Shown here: piece by piece, positions 1-11,095 of the stretch
How positions within the stretch are numbered: the stretch's first letter is position 1
Layout of the letters: every line of letters starts with the position of its first letter
Assembly: GCA_012033015.1 (NCBI GenBank)
Contig: JAAUPS010000018.1
Span: 1-36,656 of the forward strand
Length of the DNA stretch: 36,656 nucleotides
DNA from: Phormidesmis sp. RL_2_1
Lineage (GTDB): Bacteria; Cyanobacteriota; Cyanobacteriia; Phormidesmidales; Phormidesmidaceae
Direction of reading: 5' to 3'
Notes under the pieces: generated by a model
What the model was told of the DNA's origin: nothing
What the model saw: the letters and a program-made list of their open reading frames with translations, nothing else
The model's database searches: none
Position numbers and translations under genes: made by a program

Positions 1-822
1 CAAGTCATCTAAGTACGGCGCGAGCTGTTCGGCAACGATGGCACCGTCATGGTTGCTAATCACGTTGCCAATTGTGCGCCAGCGACGTTCGTCTAAATCA
101 GCGTTGGGATCGCCATCGCCAAACAGAAAAGAAAAGATAGCTTCTAAAAACTGTAGCTTTTCGCCGGATTGAACGCTGCGCCCATTCTTAGCACCTCGGC
201 CAGCATACTGATCATAAGATTGATTGGGATAGCGCCGCCGACCCCGTCCGTAATTAAAATCAAACAGGTAGAAAAAATTAAAAGGCGAAAATCCAAAGCT
301 GAAGCCGCCGTCACGACGGTCATCGCGATCGCCCCCACCTTGGCTACTCATCGCCACCATCAGGGCAATGATTGCGATCGCAATGATTGCAATCGACACC
401 AATAGCACCACCCCAAAAGAGACTCGAATGAGATAGAAAACCACCTGCCAAACTTTCGCGGCCATTTCCTGGAAGCGCAATTGCCAATATTTATTGCGCA
501 GCACTCCTCGAAAATTGCGCGGAAACTCATAGGCAATCTCGCCCGTGTCGGATACTTGCATGTGCCCTTGAGCCTGTGAGGCGAGGGCCAACAATCCCTG
601 CTGGGCCACCTCCACATTTAGTCCTGCGCGAGCGGCGACATCGCCGACCGTCACCCGGTAGTGCAAAGATTCCACCGCCTGCATGACGTCTTGATTGAGA
701 TCTAGCTTTAAGCTTGCCTGTGGATTCACCGTTTTACCCCATGGGCTGGCCACCTGTTGAACAGTAGCTGCAGCCTCTGCCTTTGTGTGTTCTATTGTTC
801 TCCAGTATAAGAGTCTGCTCAC
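1..822 (-). CDS. Conserved cyanobacterial membrane protein, 5' part only
   Basis: The frame is open from the window edge to a GTG at 820-822, giving 274 residues with the C-terminus outside the window. Residues ~48-115 look like a small helical, winged-helix-like domain (VTVGDVAARAGLNVEVAQQG, then a stretch containing EIAYEFPRNF). A membrane segment lies at ~124-158 (VVFYLIRVSFGVVLLVSI onward), followed by a Gly/Arg/Phe/Tyr-rich linker at ~161-208 and an acidic/aromatic region (FLFGDGDPNADLDERRW). I recall this architecture from uncharacterised proteins of cyanobacteria and plastid-bearing plants; I know no function. The start is uncertain: the GTG has no good ribosome site, and an internal ATG just before AVESLHYR is an alternative. 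The gene is divergent from nothing nearby and may be monocistronic. Confidence 0.7.
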   Translation of the reverse strand, partial: MSRLLYWRTIEHTKAEAAATVQQVASPWGKTVNPQASLKLDLNQDVMQAVESLHYRVTVGDVAARAGLNVEVAQQGLLALASQAQGHMQVSDTGEIAYEFPRNFRGVLRNKYWQLRFQEMAAKVWQVVFYLIRVSFGVVLLVSIAIIAIAIIALMVAMSSQGGGDRDDRRDGGFSFGFSPFNFFYLFDFNYGRGRRRYPNQSYDQYAGRGAKNGRSVQSGEKLQFLEAIFSFLFGDGDPNADLDERRWRTIGNVISNHDGAIVAEQLAPYLDDL

Positions 823-918
823 AGGGCGACAGCAGAAAAGAGGTTCGGATCTCTACCAAGCGAATGTCTACTCAATTGATTTCTATCTAGTCAGTCGCGA
901 TGGCAGAGCGTCGCTATC

Positions 919-962
919 AAAACGCCATAAAAACGCCATAAAAACGCCATAAAAATGCCGAT
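919..962. repeat. 11-bp tandem repeat, four copies
   Basis: Unit AAAACGCCATA, three exact copies and a fourth degenerate one. It lies in the spacer between the leftmost gene and curT, and its last unit provides the A-tract (T-tract on the minus strand) of the curT terminator. Confidence 0.9.
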
Positions 963-985
963 AATTCCTCAACAGAATCATCGGC
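950..985 (-). terminator. Rho-independent terminator of curT
   Basis: On the minus strand, GCCGATGATTC pairs with GAATTATCGGC around a 7-nt loop (957-985) and is followed by ATTTTT. It starts 27 nt after the curT stop codon. Confidence 0.75.
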
Positions 986-1011
986 AAATTCTCGATATAA
1001 CGCGCTGAGCT

Positions 1012-1434
1012 TTAGAGTTGAGAAGCGCGACCCAAAATTTGATCCTTGAGTGCATCCATTTCGCTGGCTAGCTCACTGCGATTAGACGCTTTAAGCAAAT
1101 AGCGATAGACAAACCAACCGCTATACAGCAAGCCAATCAGCTCAAAGGTAGGTGCAAGGACGGGCACATCGTTAATCGCAGCCAAAACGGCCAGCGTCAA
1201 CTTAATGGACAGAAATAAACCGAAAAACAAGCCTAAGGCAATCAGCGGTCGCTTATATTCTCTAAAGAATTCACCAAAGTACTTGTCCAAGTCACCAAGC
1301 TTATCAACCACCTGAGCAGTGATTCGCTTGACTTGCTCAACTGTTTCTGACGTAGATGTATCGTTAGCCCCATTGGCAGCAGAGCCGCTGCCTTCAGCAA
1401 AGACGCTGTCGTCTGTTTTCAATTCCGTAGCCAT
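1012..1434 (-). CDS. curT: CurT/CAAD-domain thylakoid membrane-curvature protein
   Basis: 140 residues. The C-terminal ~95 residues match the CAAD/CURT1 family: an amphipathic stretch with KYFGEFFREYKRPL (~51-65), a first membrane helix (LIALGLFFGLFLSIKLTLAVLAAI), a short turn (NDVPVLAPTFELIG), a second helix (LLYSGWFVYRYLL) and a C-terminal amphipathic helix. The N-terminal ~45 residues are polar and low-complexity, as is usual. Family members bend thylakoid membranes at grana margins (plants) or at thylakoid convergence zones (cyanobacteria); the same domain is fused to some cyanobacterial aminoacyl-tRNA synthetases. This copy is free-standing and near typical length. The ATG at 1434 lacks a clear Shine-Dalgarno sequence. 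A terminator follows directly, so the gene is probably transcribed alone. Confidence 0.9.
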   Translation of the reverse strand: MATELKTDDSVFAEGSGSAANGANDTSTSETVEQVKRITAQVVDKLGDLDKYFGEFFREYKRPLIALGLFFGLFLSIKLTLAVLAAINDVPVLAPTFELIGLLYSGWFVYRYLLKASNRSELASEMDALKDQILGRASQL

Positions 1435-1614
1435 AGCAATCTATAAGAGTTAACAACATTGAGCTATGACCCCACCTAATAAAGCTCAAAAAGTTAACCG
1501 CCATCCCAAAAGTAATGGCAACCTCTAAAGCTTGAATCTATGGTAGAGCCCAAATTATTAAGGCACCATGATAGCGCCTTCACCTGATGGTGACTAGAGT
1601 CAATCGGTAGAATC

Positions 1615-1630
1615 ATTGACAAATGTCAAT
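1615..1630. promoter_or_regulatory. Palindrome ATTGACA-AA-TGTCAAT, possible operator
   Basis: Perfect 7-bp arms separated by 2 nt. The left arm contains TTGACA, so it could be a -35 element, a dimeric regulator site, or both. I found no clear -10 element at correct spacing, so its role is inference. Confidence 0.4.
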
Positions 1631-1777
1631 TTACACCCTTCTAGGTCACCTATCGATAACATTTGAATCTGCGACCTGCAGAAGGTGCTCCATTCATCAC
1701 AGACATATAGCGGTTCTCACTTGGCTAGAGTACAGATATTTTGGTGAAACCTTTGCAGGACAACGGGCCAAGTGATT

Positions 1778-1807
1778 AGCCTGTACCGAATGCATCCGGT
1801 ACAGGCT
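1778..1807. repeat. 30-bp near-perfect palindrome
   Basis: Arms AGCCTGTACCG and CGGTACAGGCT are exact reverse complements (11 bp). The 8-nt centre AATGCATC is itself palindromic apart from one mismatched pair. There is no T-tract on either side, so a terminator is unlikely. Confidence 0.8.
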
Positions 1808-2042
1808 ATAAAAGCGTACCGCAAAATTATCAGGATTCTTCATTTTTAGACGGTTGCCAGCATGTCGGCTCACAGCTTTTATCGTACTATATTTTGTACT
1901 ACTACAGGCGTGGTCGATACAAAGCGTAAACGATTGGCAAAATTTGTGACGCTTTCAGGCGTTAGCAGGCCAGCTCCTTCAGCATACTGATTACACTAAA
2001 AATACTGAACTATAGCGTTTCTCAAGTTCTAGGAGTGAACCC

Positions 2043-3728
2043 ATAGATAAACTTTACGGTGAGCTAAAAGGTCTCAAAACGAGTCAACTTAAAGCACTCA
2101 AAAATATCTATCATCAGCGTCTGCCGGTAGATCGCATTACCACGCCGGAATTTGCTCAGCGACTGGCTGCCATTAGTACCGACATTAATCAGGCGGTATG
2201 CGCCTATGTCGATAGACGCGGTCACGTTATTCGAGTTGGCGTAGGCAGTCCGCACAAAACTCAGATCCCGGTGCTGGAGCTGCCTCGCTATGGTGAAGAG
2301 CGGCTGTGTGGCATTCGCTGTATAGCGACTCAGCTCAAGGTAGAGCCGCCTAGTCACAGTGTGCTCACGGCCATGGCCATTCAACGCTTAGATGCGATCG
2401 CTCTGTTGACTCTGACTGGCACAGGCTTTAAGCGCAAAGGGGGTGGTGCCACGGGCTACATTCGCGAGGGTTACTTAGCCCATCTAGTGCCCCACCCGGA
2501 AGTCCAGTGGTCAGTGTCCGAGCCACTCACGTTAGATGAACTAGATGGGCAAGACTTTTTAGATCTCGCGGAAAGCTTAGAAGAAGAGTTTCGGCGGGTA
2601 TTTGTGGCGCAACAGGTCGATACTGACCATGAGCGCGTGCTGATTGTCGGGCTGATGACAGACAAAATGAACGAGGTCTCGTTTAACAATGGGCTAGAGG
2701 AGGTTGCTCGGCTGGTCGAAACAGCCGGTGGCGATGTGCTGCAAACGGTGAGGCAAAAGCGATCGCACCCCCATCCTAGAACCGTCATTGGGGCCGGTAA
2801 AGTCGATGAAATTGCCCTATTAGTACAGACTTTGGGGGTGAATTTGGTGGTATGCGATCGCGATCTTTCCCCCGCTCAAATCCGTAATTTAGAAGCCCAA
2901 ATCGGCGTCCGCGTCGTCGATCGCACCGAGCTAATCTTGGATATTTTTGCCCAGCGTGCCAAATCGGGTGCCGGGAAACTTCAAGTAGAACTTGCCCAGC
3001 TTGAATATCAGCTCCCTAGGCTCACCGGCCGCGGCCAAGCGATGTCCCGCCTAGGCGGCGGTATCGGCACTCGAGGCCCTGGTGAAACCCAGTTAGAAAC
3101 CGAACGCCGCGCCATTCAAAAGCGCATTAGCCGTTTGCAAAAAGACGTTACCCAGCTCCAAGAGCACCGAGCCCGACTGCGGCAGCGTCGTCAGCAGCAG
3201 TCCGTTCCCGCCATCGCCATTATTGGCTACACTAACGCTGGCAAGTCTACCTTGCTCAACCGGCTCACCGATGCTGATGTCTACGCAGCCGATCAGCTCT
3301 TCGCCACCTTAGATCCGACAACGCGACGCATCAGCATTGCTGACGATGACAGCATAGCGGTGCGATCGCTCGTGCTCACCGACACCGTAGGCTTTATTCA
3401 AGACCTGCCGCCCGCCTTAATGGATGCCTTTCGAGCCACCCTCGAAGAAGTCACCGAAGCCGATGCTCTCATCCATCTGGTCGATGCTAGCCATCCGGCT
3501 TGGCAAGCTCACATTCGCTCTGTCATGGGCCTACTAGCACAAATGCCCATCGCTCCCGGCCCCATTTTGCTGGTCTTTAACAAGCTCGATCAGGCCAACA
3601 CCAATGACCTAGAACTGGCGAAGGACGAATACCCCCAAGCTGTTTTTATTTCCGCCGCCAATAACCTAGGTATGAACACACTCCGACAAAAAATACTGCA
3701 GCTCATCGACTACGCTGTCACCAGTTGA
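2043..3728 (+). CDS. hflX: GTPase HflX, apparent ATA start codon
   Basis: Ribosome-associated GTPase that rescues or splits stalled ribosomes. 561 residues. Residues 1-150 are the cyanobacterial N-terminal extension (IDKLYGELKGLKTSQLKAL). The HflX domain and its coiled coil follow, with SRLGGGIGTRGPGETQLE. The G domain has G1 GYTNAGKST at ~395-403, DTVGFI as G3 and NKLD as G4. No ATG, GTG or TTG precedes the conserved N-terminus in this frame after the stop at 2013-2015. A good Shine-Dalgarno AGGAG (2031-2035) sits 7 nt before ATA at 2043, just where homologues start M-[D/E]. The first ATG-type start would only be at ~2271 and would remove ~76 conserved residues. Either initiation is at ATA or an ATG has been mutated or misread. 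Confidence 0.92.
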   Translation: MDKLYGELKGLKTSQLKALKNIYHQRLPVDRITTPEFAQRLAAISTDINQAVCAYVDRRGHVIRVGVGSPHKTQIPVLELPRYGEERLCGIRCIATQLKVEPPSHSVLTAMAIQRLDAIALLTLTGTGFKRKGGGATGYIREGYLAHLVPHPEVQWSVSEPLTLDELDGQDFLDLAESLEEEFRRVFVAQQVDTDHERVLIVGLMTDKMNEVSFNNGLEEVARLVETAGGDVLQTVRQKRSHPHPRTVIGAGKVDEIALLVQTLGVNLVVCDRDLSPAQIRNLEAQIGVRVVDRTELILDIFAQRAKSGAGKLQVELAQLEYQLPRLTGRGQAMSRLGGGIGTRGPGETQLETERRAIQKRISRLQKDVTQLQEHRARLRQRRQQQSVPAIAIIGYTNAGKSTLLNRLTDADVYAADQLFATLDPTTRRISIADDDSIAVRSLVLTDTVGFIQDLPPALMDAFRATLEEVTEADALIHLVDASHPAWQAHIRSVMGLLAQMPIAPGPILLVFNKLDQANTNDLELAKDEYPQAVFISAANNLGMNTLRQKILQLIDYAVTS

Positions 3729-3786
3729 GCAAGCCGGGTTGGAGCGATTGAACCTATCCGAAATTTAGCCATTGCCGAGTTAATTT

Positions 3787-3839
3787 ATCGAATTGGTCTA
3801 TCAAATGGGTTCATCGAATTGGTCTATTCAAATGGGTTG
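3787..3839. repeat. 26/27-bp tandem duplication
   Basis: Two adjacent copies beginning ATCGAATTGGTCTAT and ending AAATGGGTT, differing by one inserted T. They lie between the converging ends of hflX and the thioredoxin-like gene. Confidence 0.9.
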
Positions 3840-3856
3840 ACCAGATGAGTGTTGTC

Positions 3857-4384
3857 TCAGCGGGCTGGGCTGTAACCATCTGAAGCACCTGAAGCACCTG
3901 AAGCAGGCGAATCTTCTCCTTTAGCAGCAGGCTTAACGGCAGGCTGCTCAAATCCAGAGAGTCTGGCTAGTGTTCCTAAAGGCTGTACGCCTAAGTAGAT
4001 TTCACCATCAATCACCCAGGTAGGATAGGCTTCTATACCGCTCGCTTGGCACAAGGCTACTTGAGGGTTAAAGCCTTGGGGATCACACTCTACATAAGGA
4101 ATGCGATCAACCGCCCCACCAAAAGTTTTTTTTTTGGATGGCACAATGGGGGCACCAATAAGCGCCATACATTTTTGCCCCAGAAGCTGTCAATGATCAG
4201 CCAGGCGAGCCTCGTAGGAGCCGGGTAAGCTACTACAGCTCACCAAAAGCGTGAGCAAGACAGATGGGCCAACCATGACCAAGGGCCACTTGCCAGCGTG
4301 AAGCTGCTGCTTAAATACTTTGGTAAACCGTTTATGCACGTCTTTTTGATTCGCGGTGTTTTGATTTGCGGTGTTTTGATTCAC
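3857..4384 (-). pseudogene. Thioredoxin-like CPHC lipoprotein, two compensating frameshifts
   Basis: Read in one frame from GTG at 4384, the product has a lipoprotein signal (VMVGPSVLLTLLVSC, lipobox LVSC) and reaches LADH before a TGA at 4190-4192. Shifting frame there gives LTASGAKMYGAYWCPHCAIQ, the redox-active CPHC segment. At a run of ten T (ten A on the coding strand, 4126-4135) the original frame resumes with TFGGAVDRIPYVECDPQG and an Ala/Ser/Gly-rich tail. The joined product resembles the thioredoxin-like domain that follows VKOR in cyanobacteria, so a periplasmic thiol-disulfide role is likely. The gene lacks one base near 4192 and has one extra in the A-run, so the net shift is zero. 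It may be a pseudogene, a slippage gene, or a victim of two sequencing errors. The N-terminus carries a 15-bp repeat (NQNTA) and the C-terminus a 9-bp repeat (GAS). Confidence 0.75.
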
Positions 4385-4424
4385 GTTTTTGATGGATGAT
4401 CCACGGCGGCTGCAGTCAAAGGGT

Positions 4425-4439
4425 CAAACCTTCGGTTTG
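4425..4439. other. Small hairpin upstream of htrA
   Basis: CAAACC-TTC-GGTTTG, a perfect 6-bp stem between two divergent genes, with no T-tract. A second small hairpin (TGCGG/CCGCA) lies near 4559-4575 in the same 297-nt spacer. Function unknown. Confidence 0.35.
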
Positions 4440-4681
4440 CACAGACTATATCAGGGCTTACAGATTATTGAAGAGCACCTGGGGATAATAATTTTAAGCA
4501 TCGACTAAGCGTTAAGTCACCTCTCAAAGGCCGCCAATAGGAGCAATCCGTACCTGATATGCGGTTACATCCGCACTCTTCAGTTTTAAAAGAACTGCCA
4601 AAATAGTCAACAACAGCTTTCTGCACGATCAGGGCCTGCACCTGAGCTATGCGCCGTTGAGCATCATTCGCGAGGAATCCT

Positions 4682-5911
4682 ATGAATTTTCTGACCAAGC
4701 TGCCATCAATTGGACTGTTGCTTAAGCCGATTGCGGCAGTTGCGATCGCACTCTTAGTGACCAATAGCTTTTGGATGTTTCCTGTGCAGGCCCAAGCATC
4801 TGCTGCAGCCACAAGCACCCAAGCACCGATCGTTGCGCCAACAGCATCGCCGCTCGCAGCGGCCCTCTCCGCCGAAAGCTTTGTAGCCAACGCCGTCCGG
4901 AGCGTCGGTGATGCAGTGGTGCGCATTGACACAGAGCGCACCGTCACACGCAACGTCCCCGATCTGTTTTTTGACGATCCGTTCTTCCGGGGATCATTTG
5001 GCGGCAGAGGCGGTGGCTTTCAAACTATTCCCCAAGAAGAACGGCTGCGGGGCCAAGGGTCAGGCTTTATTATCAATAGCAGCGGCGACATTCTCACCAA
5101 TGCCCATGTTGTCGATGGAGCCGATCAAGTGACCGTCAAGCTCAAGGATGGTCGCTCTTTTGAAGGATTTGTCGAAGGCATTGATGAAATTACTGACCTA
5201 GCGGTTGTCCGCATCGATCCAGCCGGTGAGGTGCTGCCGGTTTCTCAGTTGGGCGATTCAGATGCTGTCGAAGTGGGTGATTGGGCGATCGCTGTGGGCA
5301 ATCCTCTCGGTCTAGATAATACAGTCACCTTGGGCATTGTCAGTACGCTCAAGCGATCTAGCGCCGCCGTCGGCATTCCGGACAAGCGGATCGATTTTAT
5401 TCAAACCGACGCAGCTATTAACCCCGGCAACTCTGGTGGCCCTCTCCTCAATGCCAACGGGCAAGTCATTGGCATCAACACCGCTATCCGCGCGGATGCC
5501 ATGGGTATTGGCTTTGCGATCCCGATCAATAAAGCGAAAGCCGTGCAGGCCAGCTTGGCCAAAGGTGAGCGTATTGCCCATCCCTACTTAGGGGTGCAAA
5601 TCGCTACCCTGACGCCAGATATGGCAAAAATGAACAATGAAGATCCCAACAGTGCGATTGCCCTGCCTGAAACCGATGGGGTTCTGGTGATACGCGTGCT
5701 GCCTAACACGCCGGCTGCCGAAGCGGGTCTGCGACGGGGCGATGTGATTACGGAAGTCGCTGGAATGCGAGTGAAAAAAGCAGACCAGCTCCAAAGCAGA
5801 ATTGATCAAGTCAAGGTCGGAGAGCTGCTGCAAGTTACATTCAAACGAGGCGATCGCACTCAAAAGCTATCGGTAAAAACTGCCGATCTTTCCACTCAAG
5901 AAAGTGCATAG
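4682..5911 (+). CDS. HtrA/Deg-family periplasmic serine protease
   Basis: 409 residues. An N-terminal hydrophobic segment (~15-38, ending VQAQA) is a signal peptide or anchor. The trypsin-like domain has the triad His142 (TNAHVV), Asp172 (DLAVVRID) and Ser251 (NPGNSGGPLLN). One PDZ domain follows at ~300-395 (PYLGVQI, GVLVIRVLPNTPAAEAGLRRGDVI). A Phe/Gly-rich loop (FFDDPFFRGSFGGRGGGF) precedes the protease domain. The single PDZ and overall length fit the cyanobacterial HhoA/HhoB/HtrA group, which degrades or refolds damaged envelope and thylakoid-lumen proteins; I cannot decide which paralogue. The ATG has GAGGA upstream at good spacing. It is divergent from the broken thioredoxin-like gene. 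Confidence 0.95.
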   Translation: MNFLTKLPSIGLLLKPIAAVAIALLVTNSFWMFPVQAQASAAATSTQAPIVAPTASPLAAALSAESFVANAVRSVGDAVVRIDTERTVTRNVPDLFFDDPFFRGSFGGRGGGFQTIPQEERLRGQGSGFIINSSGDILTNAHVVDGADQVTVKLKDGRSFEGFVEGIDEITDLAVVRIDPAGEVLPVSQLGDSDAVEVGDWAIAVGNPLGLDNTVTLGIVSTLKRSSAAVGIPDKRIDFIQTDAAINPGNSGGPLLNANGQVIGINTAIRADAMGIGFAIPINKAKAVQASLAKGERIAHPYLGVQIATLTPDMAKMNNEDPNSAIALPETDGVLVIRVLPNTPAAEAGLRRGDVITEVAGMRVKKADQLQSRIDQVKVGELLQVTFKRGDRTQKLSVKTADLSTQESA

Positions 5912-6147
5912 TCACCCAGCCATGACCGCCGCAACTCAGATTGCTTTAGTCTCTTAACACTGGATCTAGCTAAGACAAAAGATGTCTTTAACTCAAGACA
6001 TCAGCGAGCCATCACAACAACAACGCCTCAAAAAGCGCTAGGCTTGGTATGGACAAAATCGTTGAGGCAGCCTCTTCTTAAGTATCCAAATCAATGACCC
6101 AAATTTATTAGACCCAAAAATCACCCCAAAATATTTTCGTTCCTAGG

Positions 6148-6234
6148 GTTCCGGCTAATACCTCAGGGCAGTTTATCGGGCTACGGCCTGTCTGCTCATA
6201 TCATTGAGGTAAAAGTGTCTGGGTCGAGAGGAAC
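6148..6234 (+). ncRNA. Candidate structured RNA (unassigned)
   Basis: Four nested pairings are visible: GTTCC 6148-6152 with GGAAC 6230-6234; CCTCA 6161-6165 with TGAGG 6205-6209; GGGCAG 6166-6171 with CTGCTC 6192-6197 (one G-U); CGGGC with GCCTG around the apex. This makes one long interrupted hairpin with a large asymmetric internal bulge, and a strong terminator-like hairpin follows ~60 nt later. The shape recalls 6S RNA but is shorter, and I cannot match it to 6S, SRP RNA, tmRNA or RNase P RNA. The strand is inferred from the downstream terminator. Confidence 0.35.
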
Positions 6235-6236
6235 AG

Positions 6237-6281
6237 CTCAGTTGTTCAACTCAATTTTGAACAATTATTTAAACAACTGAG
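6237..6281. repeat. Inverted repeat with 10-bp arms
   Basis: CTCAGTTGTT (6237-6246) is exactly complementary to AACAACTGAG (6272-6281). The interior contains a second pair, GTTCA with TGAAC. It could be an RNA stem or a regulator site in the remA leader. Confidence 0.6.
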
Positions 6282-6294
6282 TACACGGCGGGAT

Positions 6295-6349
6295 AAAAGC
6301 CCGGGAGAAATTTACCACTGATGAGTGGTGATGTTTCTTCCGGGCTTTT
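6295..6349 (+). terminator. Long terminator-like hairpin
   Basis: AAAAGCCCGG (6295-6304) pairs with CCGGGCTTTT (6340-6349). Inside, AGAAA pairs with TTTCT and CCACT with AGTGG around a 4-nt loop, so almost the whole 55 nt is paired. The U-rich right arm fits a factor-independent terminator for htrA or for an upstream small RNA. Because it sits about 100 nt before remA, it could also act as an attenuator. Confidence 0.7.
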
Positions 6350-6453
6350 GTTTGCCCTATAACTGCAGATCGGTTCTTTGCATACAGTCTCTCTTCATGA
6401 AATCTAGCTCATCTCAATCCTCTCATTTACCGCAACCGACCCAAAACAAAGCT

Positions 6454-6693
6454 ATGGATATTCAGCTCATTAATGTTGGATTTGGCAATTGTGTTTCGGC
6501 TCATAAAGTGATTGCTATCGTCAGTCCTGAATCAGCGCCTATCAAGCGTCTGATTGCCGACGCTCGCGATCGCGGGCACATCATTGATGCGACCTATGGC
6601 AGACGCACCCGCGCTGTGATCATTACCGACTCAGGCCACCTCTTACTCTCATCGATTCAGCCAGAAACCGTAGCTAACCGATTCGTTGTGTAA
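6454..6693 (+). CDS. RemA-like DNA-binding regulator (DUF370)
   Basis: 79 residues beginning [20 protein letters not shown]. This is the full-length DUF370/RemA family, including the conserved Arg50-Arg51 pair in [13 protein letters not shown] and the C-terminal [10 protein letters not shown]. In Bacillus subtilis RemA is an oligomeric DNA-binding activator of biofilm-matrix and osmoprotection genes; the cyanobacterial role is not established to my knowledge. The frame is open upstream (ATG at 6397 adding [19 protein letters not shown]), but homologues start at MDIQLIN, so I chose 6454. No strong Shine-Dalgarno is visible for either. It has its own terminator and converges on rpoC2. Confidence 0.88.
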   Translation: MDIQLINVGFGNCVSAHKVIAIVSPESAPIKRLIADARDRGHIIDATYGRRTRAVIITDSGHLLLSSIQPETVANRFVV

Positions 6694-6741
6694 AACTCAG
6701 GCCATCTCTGCAGCGGTGAGACCCTGCGTCGTCGCACGGCG

Positions 6742-6827
6742 CTAAGGAACGCTCACCAAAACAAGGAACGCGCACGGCGCTAAGGAATGCTCACCCAGAC
6801 AAAGTCAGAATGCATCCGTACTTTGCT
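6742..6827 (+). repeat. ~86-bp interspersed repeat, copy 1
   Basis: It aligns over its whole length with the reverse complement of ~30420-30506. It contains three versions of a CTAAGGAATGCTCACC-like unit, then GACAAAGTCAGAATGCATCC and ACTTTGC. It lies just after the remA stop and before a terminator. Confidence 0.8.
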
Positions 6828-6860
6828 ATCACAGCACCAAAGTTTGACCAAGAGCCCTTA

Positions 6861-6895
6861 AAAAGCCCTGCTATCTAGACAACAGCAGGGCTTTT
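6861..6895. terminator. Bidirectional terminator between remA and rpoC2
   Basis: AAAAGCCCTGCT (6861-6872) is exactly complementary to AGCAGGGCTTTT (6884-6895), with an 11-nt loop. There are T-tracts on both strands, as expected between convergent genes. Confidence 0.85.
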
Positions 6896-6904
6896 ACCAT
6901 CCAC

Positions 6905-6936
6905 CTAACGGCTTATCAGACTAACGGCTTATCAGA
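6905..6936. repeat. 16-bp tandem duplication
   Basis: CTAACGGCTTATCAGA occurs twice in direct succession, 24 nt before the end of rpoC2. Confidence 0.9.
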
Positions 6937-6959
6937 ACTAAGCGAAAGGGCCATACCCT

Positions 6960-10930
<3,971 letters not shown>

Positions 10931-10975
10931 CTATGCCCTAAAACGCTTTGCTGCTGACTATGCTGGATTGACTGT

Positions 10976-11040
10976 ATTTTCAATGCGCTTATTTTCAATG
11001 CGCTCAACTAGATGCTCGATAGGCTTAATGCTCGATAGGC
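10976..11040. repeat. Two adjacent microduplications
   Basis: ATTTTCAATGCGCT is repeated with a 15-bp period (10976-11005), then ATGCTCGATAGGC twice with a 16-bp period (11012-11040). Both are in the 174-nt rpoC1-rpoC2 spacer. A weak GCAGG/CCTGC hairpin follows. Confidence 0.85.
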
Positions 11041-11095
11041 AGGCTGCCCCTTAGCGGCCAACCTGCTTTTATGCCTGTAGTTCAGGCCCTTTATA

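Larger units (their letters stand above)
1435..2042. other. Spacer between divergent curT and hflX
   Basis: 608 nt with no convincing gene. It must hold the divergent promoters of curT and hflX. It contains a 16-bp palindrome (1615-1630), a 30-bp near-perfect palindrome (1778-1807), and two similar direct copies of a TATAGCG-TTCTCA motif (1706-1719 and 2011-2024). Confidence 0.7.
5912..6294. other. Structured spacer between htrA and the remA hairpin
   Basis: 383 nt with no convincing coding sequence. The first ~220 nt show nothing I can name. The second half holds a nested stem structure (6148-6234) and a long inverted repeat (6237-6281), described separately. Confidence 0.6.

Noticed and set aside
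4465-4953. 162-codon frame on the minus strand over the htrA start
   Set aside because: It overlaps the well-supported HtrA gene antisense, has no recognisable domain, and its protein is a frame shadow.
6148-6234. Assignment as 6S RNA, SRP RNA or tmRNA
   Set aside because: Only the general shape fits 6S; conserved sequence marks of SRP RNA and tmRNA are absent, so I left it unassigned.
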